A stretch of 64,000 nt of DNA from Clostridia bacterium (GCA_900756545.1 CAAEKO010000012.1:7261-71260), one strand, 5' to 3'. Positions 51,539-60,398 are shown, numbered from the stretch's first letter. The notes: generated from the sequence alone by a model not told the origin. Numbers and translations are program-made.

Positions 51539-52201
51539 TTAAAATACACAATAATCCGTCATGTATTTTTCCATGCCAGCCAAAACATCCTGATATTTTT
51601 CATCTTGTTTCAGATATTCATAAATATCCCGTACGGTTACAATGGCGTGAACGCGGATTCCGAAGTCCTCCATAACCTCCATGACCGCGGTCTTGCCCGG
51701 ATTTTGGCCCACCTCACACCGATTCACGGAAATAAACATATCCTGTACGGCTACGTCTGCCGCCCCCTTCAGGACCGGCATAGTTTCCCGGACAGCCGTA
51801 CCGGCGGTAATTACATCCTCAATAATAATGACTTTATCGCCATCCTGGGGCTTATATCCTACCAGACTTCCGCCTTCCCCATGATCCTTTGCTTCCTTAC
51901 GGTTGAAGAAATACGGCTTATCAATGCCATATGTATCCGCCAGGCTGGCCGCCGCGGCCGCAGCCAGCGGAATGCCTTTATAGGCCGGCCCAAACATTGC
52001 GTCAAAATTATCGCCTACAGTTTCCTTAACAAGCGCCGCATAGAATTTTCCTAATGCGGCAATCTGGCTGCCTGTTCTATAGTTGCCAGTATTGACAAAA
52101 TACGGGGTCTTCCGTCCGCTTTTGGTGATAAATTCACCGAACCGCAGTACATCCGCTCCCATCATAAACTCTATAAATTCTTTTTTTGCTTTTGTTAACA
52201 C
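51539..52201 (-). CDS. pyrE: Orotate phosphoribosyltransferase
   Basis: A 220-residue enzyme that joins orotate to PRPP to give OMP in pyrimidine synthesis. The PRPP-binding motif VIIIEDVITAGTAVRE lies near residue 125, and FGPAYKGIPLA near 77 and YFFNRKEAKDHGEGG near 100 are typical of PyrE. Translation starts at a GTG (52201), seven bases after AGGAGG; the open frame upstream lies inside the sigma-factor gene and is rejected. It follows the sigma-factor gene by 11 bases, away from any other pyr gene. Confidence 0.93.
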   Translation of the reverse strand: MLTKAKKEFIEFMMGADVLRFGEFITKSGRKTPYFVNTGNYRTGSQIAALGKFYAALVKETVGDNFDAMFGPAYKGIPLAAAAAASLADTYGIDKPYFFNRKEAKDHGEGGSLVGYKPQDGDKVIIIEDVITAGTAVRETMPVLKGAADVAVQDMFISVNRCEVGQNPGKTAVMEVMEDFGIRVHAIVTVRDIYEYLKQDEKYQDVLAGMEKYMTDYCVF

Positions 52202-52212
52202 CTGATTTCCTC

Positions 52213-52956
52213 CTAATCCCTGAAATACAACATTTTCAGCTTTTTCAGTATCTTTTTTTCCACTCTGGAAATATACATCTGCGAAACATTCCAAAGCGCC
52301 GCGATTTGTTTTTGATTCTTTTCCTCAAAATACCGAAGCCGGATAAACTCCAGTTCCTTTTCCTTTAAAACCTTCATACAATAATCAATAAAGTCATGAT
52401 CCTCAATCATAATAAAATGATTATCCTCCCGGCCAAGGGCCTGGGCGATATTTAATGTCCCATCCGCGTACGCCTCGTATTCCAGAGACTGGATAAACGC
52501 ACCGTCCCCTATTTCATAAGCGTCCTGCAAATCTTTTTCCGAAATATTCAGTATCCGGGACAATTCCGCTATAGATGTCTGGTCGTTTCCCATTGCCCGG
52601 CGCACGCGCTCCGCCTTATAAAACACCTCGCAAAGTCTGCGGGGCACCTTGATAAAACTTCCTTTATCCCGAAAATACCGGCGTATCTCTCCCATGACCG
52701 TAGGCGTAGCAAAGGTAGCAAACTGCACGCCTCTGTCTGGATCAAACCGTTCAATAGCGCACATCACGCCCATACAGGCCACCTGGTAAATATCATCATA
52801 TTCCAGTCCTCGGTTGATGAATTTACGGGACAGTATCTCCGCGATATAAATATAGCGGTTCACCAACTCGTCCCGGATTTTCGGGTCCTTTGTCCGGCAG
52901 TAAGCGGCGAATAGTTCATATTCGCCGGATTGGGTTGTTTGTTTGGCAACAGCCAT
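52213..52956 (-). CDS. SigB/SigF/SigG-family RNA polymerase sigma factor
   Basis: A 247-residue sigma-70 factor lacking region 1. Region 2 contains EYDDIYQVACMGVMCAIERF near residue 50 and the -10 recognition helix ATFATPTVMGEIRRYFRD near 80; region 3 spans about 105-165; region 4 has ELEFIRLRYFEEKNQKQIA near 196 and a helix-turn-helix SQMYISRVEKKIL near 222. It resembles the stress and forespore group. No RsbW/SpoIIAB-type anti-sigma is beside it; a single-pass membrane protein gene lies 18 bases upstream. The ATG follows GGGAGG. Its promoters are unknown. Confidence 0.85.
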   Translation of the reverse strand: MAVAKQTTQSGEYELFAAYCRTKDPKIRDELVNRYIYIAEILSRKFINRGLEYDDIYQVACMGVMCAIERFDPDRGVQFATFATPTVMGEIRRYFRDKGSFIKVPRRLCEVFYKAERVRRAMGNDQTSIAELSRILNISEKDLQDAYEIGDGAFIQSLEYEAYADGTLNIAQALGREDNHFIMIEDHDFIDYCMKVLKEKELEFIRLRYFEEKNQKQIAALWNVSQMYISRVEKKILKKLKMLYFRD

Positions 52957-52974
52957 CCTACAAACCTCCCTCTC

Positions 52975-53628
52975 TCATTGATTTGTCATAATAAACTTCG
53001 CCAGTTTTATGGCGTTTTCATAGCGTTTTGTGCCAACCTCATCTTTTTCCTCCGAAGACCGGATGTTCCGTACCGCCATGTATAGGTCGTCTGTTTTTAT
53101 GCCGAAGCTCTCAAAAAACTGATTCCCTTTCAAATTCACAAAACAGCTTTGATTCTGGTCGCCGGGATTCCATTCGCTCACCTTCATAAACAGTCCCTCC
53201 GACGAATCCATAGCATTCATGTTATCCATCTGCTCCTTGGAATACAGGAAGATAAAGCTTTCGCCGGCTTGATACTCCATTGTCGCCTTGACCTGCATGG
53301 CGTAAGCATATTGGGCGTCTGTGGTCTGATCCATACTTTGCTGGGTCAGTGCCTGAAAATATACATCCTTCTGTCCGTTCCCGGTAGCATCATCGATCTG
53401 CTCGGCAATCCCCTGTTCTAAAGAAGCTGTGATTTCTTCCGGGAAATACACGCCGCCTATATAGGTTATCGTCATGTCATAATCTATATTCCGGGCGCAC
53501 TGCACACAGGTGGTAATAATCAGGATCAGCGCAAAGCCTGCGGCTATAAAATACCATTTATAGTAATACCAAATATAATCCCACCATGCCTTGGTAAACC
53601 GCGGCGGTATCGTACCGTATTTCTCCAT
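52975..53628 (-). CDS. Single-pass membrane protein upstream of the sigma-factor gene
   Basis: A 217-residue protein with a short cytoplasmic N-terminus rich in tryptophan and tyrosine (KAWWDYIWYYYKWYF near residue 13), one transmembrane helix (about 28-44) and an extracytoplasmic domain of about 170 residues. I do not recognise a family with known function. It is the first gene of a run continuing with the sigma factor and pyrE, with its own promoter. The position suggests, but does not prove, that it regulates the sigma factor. Confidence 0.65.
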   Translation of the reverse strand: MEKYGTIPPRFTKAWWDYIWYYYKWYFIAAGFALILIITTCVQCARNIDYDMTITYIGGVYFPEEITASLEQGIAEQIDDATGNGQKDVYFQALTQQSMDQTTDAQYAYAMQVKATMEYQAGESFIFLYSKEQMDNMNAMDSSEGLFMKVSEWNPGDQNQSCFVNLKGNQFFESFGIKTDDLYMAVRNIRSSEEKDEVGTKRYENAIKLAKFIMTNQ

Positions 53629-53823
53629 ACTTATTCATTTCCTTTCGTTGCTTCCCCATACCATATCTAACGGCTTTATTGCGGGGATGTGGGAAGGTAA
53701 GTTTTATATTCCCATAACCTCTGAAAATCCAACCGCTGAATTTAAAATTCTTATACTTTGCCCATCAAATGAGTAAAGTAATGATGGCTTTTTCCAAAAA
53801 AGAACCCACTATATGACATTCAT

Positions 53824-53852
53824 AGTATATCACAAGCGGGCTCTGATTGCAA
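53824..53852 (-). promoter_or_regulatory. Promoter of the membrane protein-sigma-pyrE run
   Basis: On the minus strand TTGCAA and TATACT are separated by exactly 17 bases; the leader is about 190 bases and holds no gene. Confidence 0.7.
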
Positions 53853-53963
53853 TACAAAATACTAAATTGCGTTAAGCTTTCAATTGTAAGCTTCAAATTT
53901 TTTTACGATTTATCTGAGGTCTCTTCCCGTTCCAAACGGGAGATGCAGGCGCTTTATTAATAG

Positions 53964-54107
53964 CAGCAACCATATGCCAGAGGCTGTAACATCAATAATA
54001 TCGCGCCATTCATCATCCTGACGGAGAACACCACTTATTTCAGCAATATTTTCGCTCCAAGTATTTATGAAGAAATTGAGGAATCAATGCTCAAAAAATA
54101 CCGATAA
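53964..54107 (+). pseudogene. Possible gene remnant, C-terminal fragment
   Basis: A 47-residue open segment without a start codon has protein-like composition (APFIILTENTTYF, then IFAPSIYEEIEESMLKK) and ends in TAA. It is opened by a TAG and has no ribosome site. I read it as the tail of a decayed gene of unknown family. Together with the fragment at 54221-54511 it occupies the 970-base stretch between 53629 and 54596, which otherwise shows nothing but a promoter. Confidence 0.3.
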
Positions 54108-54220
54108 ATAATCTATTTTTATCCCTTTTTATATTTCGGGCATCTTCTCGGCGCTGTAAATACATCCGTTTTTTTCGGCAAAATTTTCATTCCTTTTTGG
54201 GCTGTGGTAATGCTCCAGTT

Positions 54221-54511
54221 CTATATTGGTAGGCAAAGGGGCAATACAAAATAAGCAGGCTTTGCCCCAGTATATGTGTCGCCAAAATACTTCGTATGGC
54301 AGGCTACATTGATGCTGTCATCTCGAATCCCAAATCCATATCTGATCAGATAATCAATCATTTCATCCTCCTTCTGCGGATCTTCAAGATGAAATCTGAT
54401 CATATGGTCATTCTCGAATTTCTGATTATTCGGATAGCATCTGGAGAAAATATCAATATGCTTTTTTAACGTCTGGATATCCTCCTCTTTTCGTCCGGAA
54501 AAATAAGCATG
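54221..54511 (-). pseudogene. Possible gene remnant, minus strand
   Basis: A 96-codon open segment between two stops has good protein character (YFSGRKEEDIQTLKKHIDIF, then YLIRYGFGIRDDSINVACHT), but its first possible ATG is at 54403 and has no ribosome site, and the frame is cut by a TGA at 54512. I do not recognise the family. It is best seen as a truncated, probably non-functional gene; a short functional protein from 54403 cannot be excluded. Confidence 0.35.
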
Positions 54512-54596
54512 TCACTCGCCCTTCTACTATAATATGGAACCGCCTTTTTGCAATAGCGGTCGGAGCAGTTTCGGATACATTTTGATTTTCCTGTTT

Positions 54597-56981
54597 TTAG
54601 CGTAGGTTCTTTTTCTTATTCCTCGGCATAGAAAAAACAAGATTTCCTGTTATCTCCCGACCTTCCCAATAGCATCCATGTTCATCTTCTATGTACTTCA
54701 TTTCCAAATCATCACCGACAAAATAGGCGTCAGCATGTGAATTTAAAACAAATGCTGTATCATCCTTACAGTAGCTTTCAGAAAATACCCTGACAACAGC
54801 GTCTTTAAGGCCGCTGATTTCCAGCCTCCGCCGCATTTGGAAGCTAACCGGCGGAAGCTCGCGCACCCCTACAATACCGCTGCTTTGTTCCACATATACG
54901 CGGCAGGCCTTATGCTCTGTCTTCGGGAAATAATACGTCGCAAACCCGTCCTCAATTTTGGTTTCATAACCGCACAGCACCGGGGCGCCAAGCGGAAAGC
55001 GCAGCTTTGTCTTTACCGTAGTGGACGGTGAATAAACAGATACGCACAGGGCATTGTTGCTGCGGGACAGCATGACTGCCGGTGAACGTACCCCCCGCTC
55101 CTTCTCAAAAAATATATTGGTCCCGAATTTTCCCAGAGCCGTCCGCAGCAGCTGCTCGCCTGTATAATACTTAGCCTGGTCATGAGCCGAAAGGATTTGT
55201 CCGCTCTGATAATCGGCGGAGTTCGTTCCCCGTATCCAAATGCAGTTTTGATTTTTTACCGCCGCCGCTTTGCCGCAGATATCCGCAAATTTTTCACCTT
55301 TCGTACAAACTGTATTGACTCTCCCCCCGCTCATCAGCGGATCGTGTTTTATTATTCCACAGTCTTTTCCGTCTACTGTAACCGGCAGCTCACCGCAGAT
55401 TCCTTCCGGGGTAATTTCAACACCAACAAAATCCAGAAATTTCTTGCTTGCTTTTTCCACACCGCCATAAAAAATTACCTTTCCTCCATCACAAGTATAT
55501 TTTAGTATTGCTGCTTCAAATTCACTGCCGGCAGCCGGAACGGGGGTAATCATTATGCTGGCGCTAAAAATACTTTTATCTACCCGGATAAAATTTTGTG
55601 TAGAAATCACTGATGAAATTGGGAATCCATCGTTGATTCCATTCCGGATAAACCAGTCGCCGGAAAACATTTCGTTTAATTCCTGCGCTGCGGTCATCTT
55701 GCAATATTCAGCAAACGGATATATCCAGACCACCGGAGCCGGCTGGTCCGGCGCGTCCTTTTCCGCCTTACAGATATGCGGCAGCGGTTCGTTTACGCAA
55801 GCATCCGGCATATCTCCCAGGGAATTGTCTATAGCTAAAATATTCAGATAGGAGGGCGGCTGTACTTCGCCTTCGCCGGATATTCTGGATACCGCCATAG
55901 GGAGGTAAATATCATGCGGTTCTCCGCCGTACCGGTCATACCACGGCGAATTCATCCACCATGGATCATGAATATAGTACCGGAACATATACTCCTTCCC
56001 AGGAAGCTCGGCTATTCTCGACATATGCCCCATCAGCTCCAGGCCAAAATCAGAATTCAACGCCGCCCAGGGAGAGTTCGGCGGGGGAATAAGCCCGGAA
56101 ATTCTATCATATATTGTTTTGAGCGGAACGCCGTCTGTGGCGTAGTCAATCCCAAGGGATAGATTTGTTCCCCGGGTATATATGGGATAGTCGGGGCATT
56201 CCGCCCTGAACAGCTCCCAAAAAGCAACCACATCCTCTTTTACACCCGGCAAAGCGGCGGCGTCAAATTTCTTTCCATCAAAGGTCGCGCCCACAGCCGA
56301 CCAGGTTTCCCGGCCAAAGCCCAGGCCATTGGACAGCCATATGTAATCAAACCCTATATCCCGCAAAAATATATTGGTCTGCCGTCCGAAAAAAGTGCCG
56401 AACGGCAGTCCATCCGGGATGCCGCCAGGAAAGCCTGCATACGGCACATGATCCCCGTTGAGCTTTTCATATGCGCATACCATCGTGTTTTCTCCCATGT
56501 CGGCGCCGGAGCATATCTCGTTGTGCCGGTTATATTTGAAATCAGAAACGGCAAACTCGGGCCCTGGATCAAATGTAGCGCCCACCAATATTTGTTTATC
56601 AGCAAACGCTTCCCGGCCCTTTCTTTTGATTGCCGATACGATTTCTTTCAGCACAGCATAGGTCATTTCCGGCGGATTCTCCATATATAGATAATTCCGG
56701 CTATGCAGCCCCAGTCTCTCCGGATCAATCTTTTTATCCCATTTTTCTCTGGGATTTGCGCCGCCGATAAAATAGCACCATTCAAAGCTATCTTCCATAT
56801 TCCCCCTATAGTCCAATATTTCAGAGCCATCGGCCGCCCACAGCATCACGGAAACCACGGGCGCATTCTGAATAAGCGGCCGCCACATGGCAAATACTTT
56901 TTCACACACGCCTTCAATATATGCAGTATCAGTCTTTTTAAACGGCTTTAGACTCATTTCCAGCGTAATATTTTTAAACAT
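54597..56981 (-). CDS. Large glycosidase-like protein of unrecognised family
   Basis: A 794-residue cytoplasmic protein. I know no named family for it. Its first half looks like a TIM barrel of clan-A glycosidase type, with strand-end acidic residues in VSVMLWAADGSEILD, VGATFDPGPEFAV, NGLGFGRETW and GTNLSLGIDYATDG. Residues about 480-600 resemble the amidotransferase-like domain of GH42-type enzymes (ILKYTCDGGKVIFYGGV), and the end is beta-rich. I chose the ATG at 56981, six bases after GGAGG and one base after the SGNH stop; the longer upstream frame is spurious. It ends the isomerase-esterase operon, so it probably cleaves an acetylated or pentose-rich glycan. Confidence 0.7.
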   Translation of the reverse strand: MFKNITLEMSLKPFKKTDTAYIEGVCEKVFAMWRPLIQNAPVVSVMLWAADGSEILDYRGNMEDSFEWCYFIGGANPREKWDKKIDPERLGLHSRNYLYMENPPEMTYAVLKEIVSAIKRKGREAFADKQILVGATFDPGPEFAVSDFKYNRHNEICSGADMGENTMVCAYEKLNGDHVPYAGFPGGIPDGLPFGTFFGRQTNIFLRDIGFDYIWLSNGLGFGRETWSAVGATFDGKKFDAAALPGVKEDVVAFWELFRAECPDYPIYTRGTNLSLGIDYATDGVPLKTIYDRISGLIPPPNSPWAALNSDFGLELMGHMSRIAELPGKEYMFRYYIHDPWWMNSPWYDRYGGEPHDIYLPMAVSRISGEGEVQPPSYLNILAIDNSLGDMPDACVNEPLPHICKAEKDAPDQPAPVVWIYPFAEYCKMTAAQELNEMFSGDWFIRNGINDGFPISSVISTQNFIRVDKSIFSASIMITPVPAAGSEFEAAILKYTCDGGKVIFYGGVEKASKKFLDFVGVEITPEGICGELPVTVDGKDCGIIKHDPLMSGGRVNTVCTKGEKFADICGKAAAVKNQNCIWIRGTNSADYQSGQILSAHDQAKYYTGEQLLRTALGKFGTNIFFEKERGVRSPAVMLSRSNNALCVSVYSPSTTVKTKLRFPLGAPVLCGYETKIEDGFATYYFPKTEHKACRVYVEQSSGIVGVRELPPVSFQMRRRLEISGLKDAVVRVFSESYCKDDTAFVLNSHADAYFVGDDLEMKYIEDEHGCYWEGREITGNLVFSMPRNKKKNLR

Positions 56982-56982
56982 G

Positions 56983-57678
56983 TCAGTCCTCCATGATTGT
57001 CTTGAAAAGCTCTTCTGCAAACAATTTGTGCATTTCACGGCTCGGATGATTAATTCCATTGCACAGCCATGCTGTTGTATCCTGTCCGTTCTGCGCCGCC
57101 TGTTTCCAGATTTTATAGCAGTCGCATATCCTGATTCCCATTTCGGACAGCGTCCGCACTGCGCCGTTAATATATTCATCCACTTTTCCGCTGTTCTGGT
57201 AGCCAGCGGTAGCCGCCGCGTACTCCCGCAGTCTCTCAGGGGTATTATCCGCCACATAAGTATTCAGCATATGCGGCGTCATAAAAACGCATTCTATATT
57301 ATTTTCCAGCAATTTGGTAAAAATTTGTGTTAAGCCCTGTATGTAATCCTTGTATTCGCCCCCGACGTCATTCAATCCAAAGCACACAACCGCAAAATCA
57401 GGCCTATGGGCCAGTACATCACGCTCCATTCTTTTTACGGCAGCCGCGGCGGTATCTCCGCCGATCCCCGCGTTGATTATGTTGATCGGCATACTCGGAT
57501 ACCGTTCGTTTAATTTTTTCCTCAAAACGCTATGGTATACGCTGTCAAAATCGAATACCGCGTGCATTTTCTCTGGATCGGATTCAAACGCGCCGTGCGT
57601 CACACTATCGCCCAGAAAGGCGAGCGTACACGCCCCTGTTTCCTGATATTTTCCTGCCAGTTTTTCTTTTATTTTCAT
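56983..57678 (-). CDS. SGNH/GDSL hydrolase, probable sugar acetyl-esterase
   Basis: A 231-residue single-domain SGNH hydrolase. The nucleophile serine is in LAFLGDSVTHGAFE near residue 24, an oxyanion glycine in INAGIGGDTAAAA near 70, the asparagine in VVCFGLNDVGGEY near 102, and the catalytic histidine in NGINHPSREMH near the end. No signal peptide. Its ATG overlaps the isomerase-like gene by four bases (ATGA), and the glycosidase-like gene starts one base after its stop, so all three are translationally coupled and probably act on one substrate. Confidence 0.82.
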   Translation of the reverse strand: MKIKEKLAGKYQETGACTLAFLGDSVTHGAFESDPEKMHAVFDFDSVYHSVLRKKLNERYPSMPINIINAGIGGDTAAAAVKRMERDVLAHRPDFAVVCFGLNDVGGEYKDYIQGLTQIFTKLLENNIECVFMTPHMLNTYVADNTPERLREYAAATAGYQNSGKVDEYINGAVRTLSEMGIRICDCYKIWKQAAQNGQDTTAWLCNGINHPSREMHKLFAEELFKTIMED

Positions 57679-59120
57679 TTTACAATCACACTTTCTACAC
57701 CGAGAATATCGGCAATTTTTTGAATTGTTTCCGCATGGTGTCCGACGCCCAGCGCATAATGATGCGTTGGTCCCTCCATAACCCATTTCTTGATAAAGGC
57801 TTTTGTTGCAGGCTCAAAAAATCCTCTTGTATTCGTATTGCCGGTAGGCGGGATTGGGCCTTTTTTCGAGAATCCCTCGCCAATAACAAATTTAAATTTT
57901 CCATTGCTGGTTTGCGTGATCCCCAGCATGGTGATGGGGCCTTCCTTTAGCTTGAACTCGACAGACGCGCCATGCCCCGGCTTGCCGTGGTATTTGGTCA
58001 GACTCCGGAGGATGGGTTTTCCCTCGGCCACCCTTAAATGGTGCGGGCCATCGTGGCCTACCAGGATAAAGTCCTCCCGGAAATCAAAGGGATGGAATTC
58101 GGCAAAGCTGCCGCCGATATCCAGCCTATCCATTATCAACATGGCAATGCAGGTTTTGATATCAAATTCGCCGCACATGGGTATACCCTGGGCATTAAGG
58201 ATGGAATTGCCTACAATGAATGACGAGGCCACCTGGCGTTGTATGGAATCCTCTGCCCCCGCATAATAATAGGCAAGGCCGGTCAAATGATAAGCCTCTA
58301 CCAGCTTATCCAGCGCAACAGCCGACTTCGCCGCCTGGTATAAGTCCGCATCGGTAAGCTTCATGGTAACAGGATCGGACACAGGAACCGGCATATCGAA
58401 TTCTGCCTGGATCAGACTGATTTTTTCCGCCACCTCTCTATCGGAAATCTGATTATATAATTGAAGAACATCATCAATTTCCAACAGGGGAACATGGACG
58501 CCGAAGGCCGCTGAAATTGCCGTAGGATCGGTATGCATATCATACATCGCCTCTAATACATGTCCCATAAGCCCGATTCTCGCACCATTCAGGGTATGCA
58601 TCACCTTCGCAATATCGCACCATCGGGTGATTTCCGCAGCGGCTTCAGCGTCATTGTACAGACAGCCTATAATCACATCATCAACCTTTTTTCCCATACG
58701 CACAGCCACGCCCGTAAACTCCGGAACGGAGCATATATTATCGTTTTCCAACTGCATGAATGTACACGCCCGGGAATAATCGAGAGCCTCCGCTGGCTGC
58801 AGCGCCGCGAGAACAATCGGTTTTCCGACCGTCCTTATAATCGGTGCAAAAACAGAGGAGGTAGCGTAGGTGACCATATTGCAGAAAATAACGTCAACAT
58901 CCGCCGCCAAAATCCGAGAAACAGCGGTATACGCCTTTTCGCTGGAATCAATCATCCCAAAATCAATCACTTCCACCTCATTCTTCCCCACTAATTCACA
59001 GAAATCTTGATGGTATTCCATTATCTTTTCTTCTAACCCTGGAAACTGCGCCCAATAGGTAGCGTGCGCCACTGCGAAAATCCCGATTTTCGCAGTTCTT
59101 TTCTGTTTTCTCTCAATCAT
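57675..59120 (-). CDS. L-arabinose/L-fucose isomerase-like protein
   Basis: A 481-residue protein of the AraA/FucI fold. Features shared with arabinose isomerase include GLMGHVLEAMYDMHTD near residue 185, GEFDIKTCIAMLIMD near 318, a metal-site histidine region VGHDGPHHLR near 350, and HHYALGVGHHAE near the C-terminus, equivalent to the AraA metal ligands. Overall it is diverged from classical AraA, so the sugar is uncertain; related proteins are annotated as fucose isomerase. I chose the ATG at 59120 (MIERKQKR) behind GGGGG. It heads an operon with an esterase and a glycosidase-like gene and faces an AraC gene. Confidence 0.78.
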   Translation of the reverse strand: MIERKQKRTAKIGIFAVAHATYWAQFPGLEEKIMEYHQDFCELVGKNEVEVIDFGMIDSSEKAYTAVSRILAADVDVIFCNMVTYATSSVFAPIIRTVGKPIVLAALQPAEALDYSRACTFMQLENDNICSVPEFTGVAVRMGKKVDDVIIGCLYNDAEAAAEITRWCDIAKVMHTLNGARIGLMGHVLEAMYDMHTDPTAISAAFGVHVPLLEIDDVLQLYNQISDREVAEKISLIQAEFDMPVPVSDPVTMKLTDADLYQAAKSAVALDKLVEAYHLTGLAYYYAGAEDSIQRQVASSFIVGNSILNAQGIPMCGEFDIKTCIAMLIMDRLDIGGSFAEFHPFDFREDFILVGHDGPHHLRVAEGKPILRSLTKYHGKPGHGASVEFKLKEGPITMLGITQTSNGKFKFVIGEGFSKKGPIPPTGNTNTRGFFEPATKAFIKKWVMEGPTHHYALGVGHHAETIQKIADILGVESVIVK

Positions 59121-59141
59121 GATGTAGCCCCCTTTTTTTAT

Positions 59142-59170
59142 TTGATTATATATGAAAAGTATGTTATAAT
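59142..59170 (+). promoter_or_regulatory. Promoter of the AraC gene at 59226 (overlapping divergent promoter)
   Basis: On the plus strand TTGATT and TATAAT are separated by 17 bases. On the minus strand TGGATT at 59168-59173 and TATAAT at 59145-59150, also 17 bases apart, give a face-to-face promoter for the isomerase operon. Confidence 0.7.
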
Positions 59171-59176
59171 CCATTC

Positions 59177-59207
59177 ATAAAACAAACATAAAATTGTATA
59201 AAACAAA
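59177..59207. promoter_or_regulatory. AraC operator candidate, perfect direct repeat 21 bp apart
   Basis: The ten-base ATAAAACAAA occurs at 59177 and again at 59198, exactly 21 bp later. The proximal copy lies four bases upstream of the -35 of the isomerase operon promoter, the position used by activating AraC proteins, and overlaps the predicted start of the AraC gene's own transcript. Confidence 0.72.
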
Positions 59208-59225
59208 GATTCGGAGTGGTATACT

Positions 59226-60080
59226 ATGTTTTTTAAAGATATCCATCCTTTTATCCGGTTCGCAAGATATTTTCATATCACCGCTGAAAATAACTATCCT
59301 GTCTATGTTCCATGTGATTGCAGGCTATTCTATGTTCTGGAGGGAAACACGGAAATATATGCCGGCGGCAGCAGCTATGTTTTGTTTCCCGGCGACGCCG
59401 TTATTATCAATTCCGGCATAGAATACCGTACCGCAGTGCATGCCTGTGACGCCGCCGGGCTTATCGCTTTTAATTTTGATTATACCTTTTCGGAAAACAG
59501 CTCAAAAATCCCCATTGCTCCATATACAAAGATACCGGGCGGAGACTATAAATTAATAGCGCATGTAAAATTTACAGATAATATAGAATTTTCAGAATAC
59601 ACAATTTTCCGCGGGATTAACGAAATCGAAAATCTGCTTCACTCTATTGTAAAGGAATACAATACGATGATTTATATGAGTGAATTAGCTTGCAGCGCCA
59701 TGATGATGCAGGTACTGTACCACTGTGCAAATAAGCTCCGCAGCCATACTGGATTTACTGAAGACGGAAAAATCAGAGCGATAATTGATTATATCCATGC
59801 CCACTATAACGAGCCGCTCACGAACATCACACTTGGCAAAAAATTCGGCTATCACCATAACTATATAAGTCAAATCATAAAAAAACACGCAGGCTTGCCC
59901 CTGCATCAATATATAATCGGGATACGGATATCTAAGGCTGTCGCACTGCTCGAATCCGGAAGCTTCTCCATTCAGGAGGTCAGTCAAATTGTCGGCTTCT
60001 ATGACGCCAGTTATTTTTCCCGGTATTTTAAGAAGACAACCGGGAAAAATCCCAAGGAATTTATGTTAAAACAGCAGTGA
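59226..60080 (+). CDS. AraC family transcriptional regulator (beside the isomerase operon)
   Basis: A 284-residue regulator with an N-terminal cupin domain (DCRLFYVLEGNTEIYAGGSS near residue 32) and C-terminal double helix-turn-helix (about 182-282; LGKKFGYHHNYISQIIKKH near 205 and IQEVSQIVGFYDASYFSRYF near 250). The ATG at 59226 follows GGAG. It is divergent from the isomerase-esterase-glycosidase operon and is its likely activator. Confidence 0.9.
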   Translation: MFFKDIHPFIRFARYFHITAENNYPVYVPCDCRLFYVLEGNTEIYAGGSSYVLFPGDAVIINSGIEYRTAVHACDAAGLIAFNFDYTFSENSSKIPIAPYTKIPGGDYKLIAHVKFTDNIEFSEYTIFRGINEIENLLHSIVKEYNTMIYMSELACSAMMMQVLYHCANKLRSHTGFTEDGKIRAIIDYIHAHYNEPLTNITLGKKFGYHHNYISQIIKKHAGLPLHQYIIGIRISKAVALLESGSFSIQEVSQIVGFYDASYFSRYFKKTTGKNPKEFMLKQQ

Positions 60081-60143
60081 ACTTGAACAAAACATTAGCA
60101 TTTCTATATTATCATAAAAGCCACGGTATCGCTCCAGAGGTCA

Positions 60144-60386
60144 TGGCATATATATTATGGAAAGCTTTATCAGGAGGATATCTCTCTTACTGTATCGGAA
60201 AACAGACTCGATCTTGTATTCATCAAACGGGTTATTGATATTACATCGGATGAAATTTCGATTGAAAATGTTCCCGGGCAAGGATGCACTTTTTGTTCCA
60301 AACTAAAATCTTCGTATATATTATTTGGTTTGACACCGCTAACAAATTGTGATATAATAAAAATAATCTCTATTAATGAATTATGA
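60144..60386 (+). pseudogene. Remnant of a sensor histidine kinase (C-terminal ATPase end)
   Basis: A short open frame encodes FIKRVIDITSDEISIENVPG followed by QGCTFCSKL, which matches the end of histidine-kinase ATPase domains (a pattern like IVKRIVELHGGEISVESEPGKGSTF). The preceding glycine-rich box reads RLDLV where GLGLS is expected, and no upstream kinase domains exist. It is therefore a decayed fragment. It lies in the 318-base gap between the AraC gene and the MntR-type gene, and its end contains that gene's promoter. Confidence 0.55.
60330..60358 (+). promoter_or_regulatory. Promoter of the MntR/DtxR-type gene
   Basis: TTGACA and TATAAT separated by exactly 17 bases, a perfect consensus; leader of about 35 bases. 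Confidence 0.85.
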
Positions 60387-60398
60387 AAGGCAATTATT

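Noticed and set aside
52202..52294. Longer PyrE with 31 extra N-terminal residues
   Set aside because: The extension lies inside the sigma-factor gene and a GTG behind AGGAGG at 52201 gives the normal family N-terminus.
56982..57257. Extra 92 codons at the front of the large glycosidase-like gene
   Set aside because: They overlap the coupled SGNH gene in another frame, have low-complexity arginine- and cysteine-rich composition, and a proper GGAGG site sits just before the ATG at 56981.
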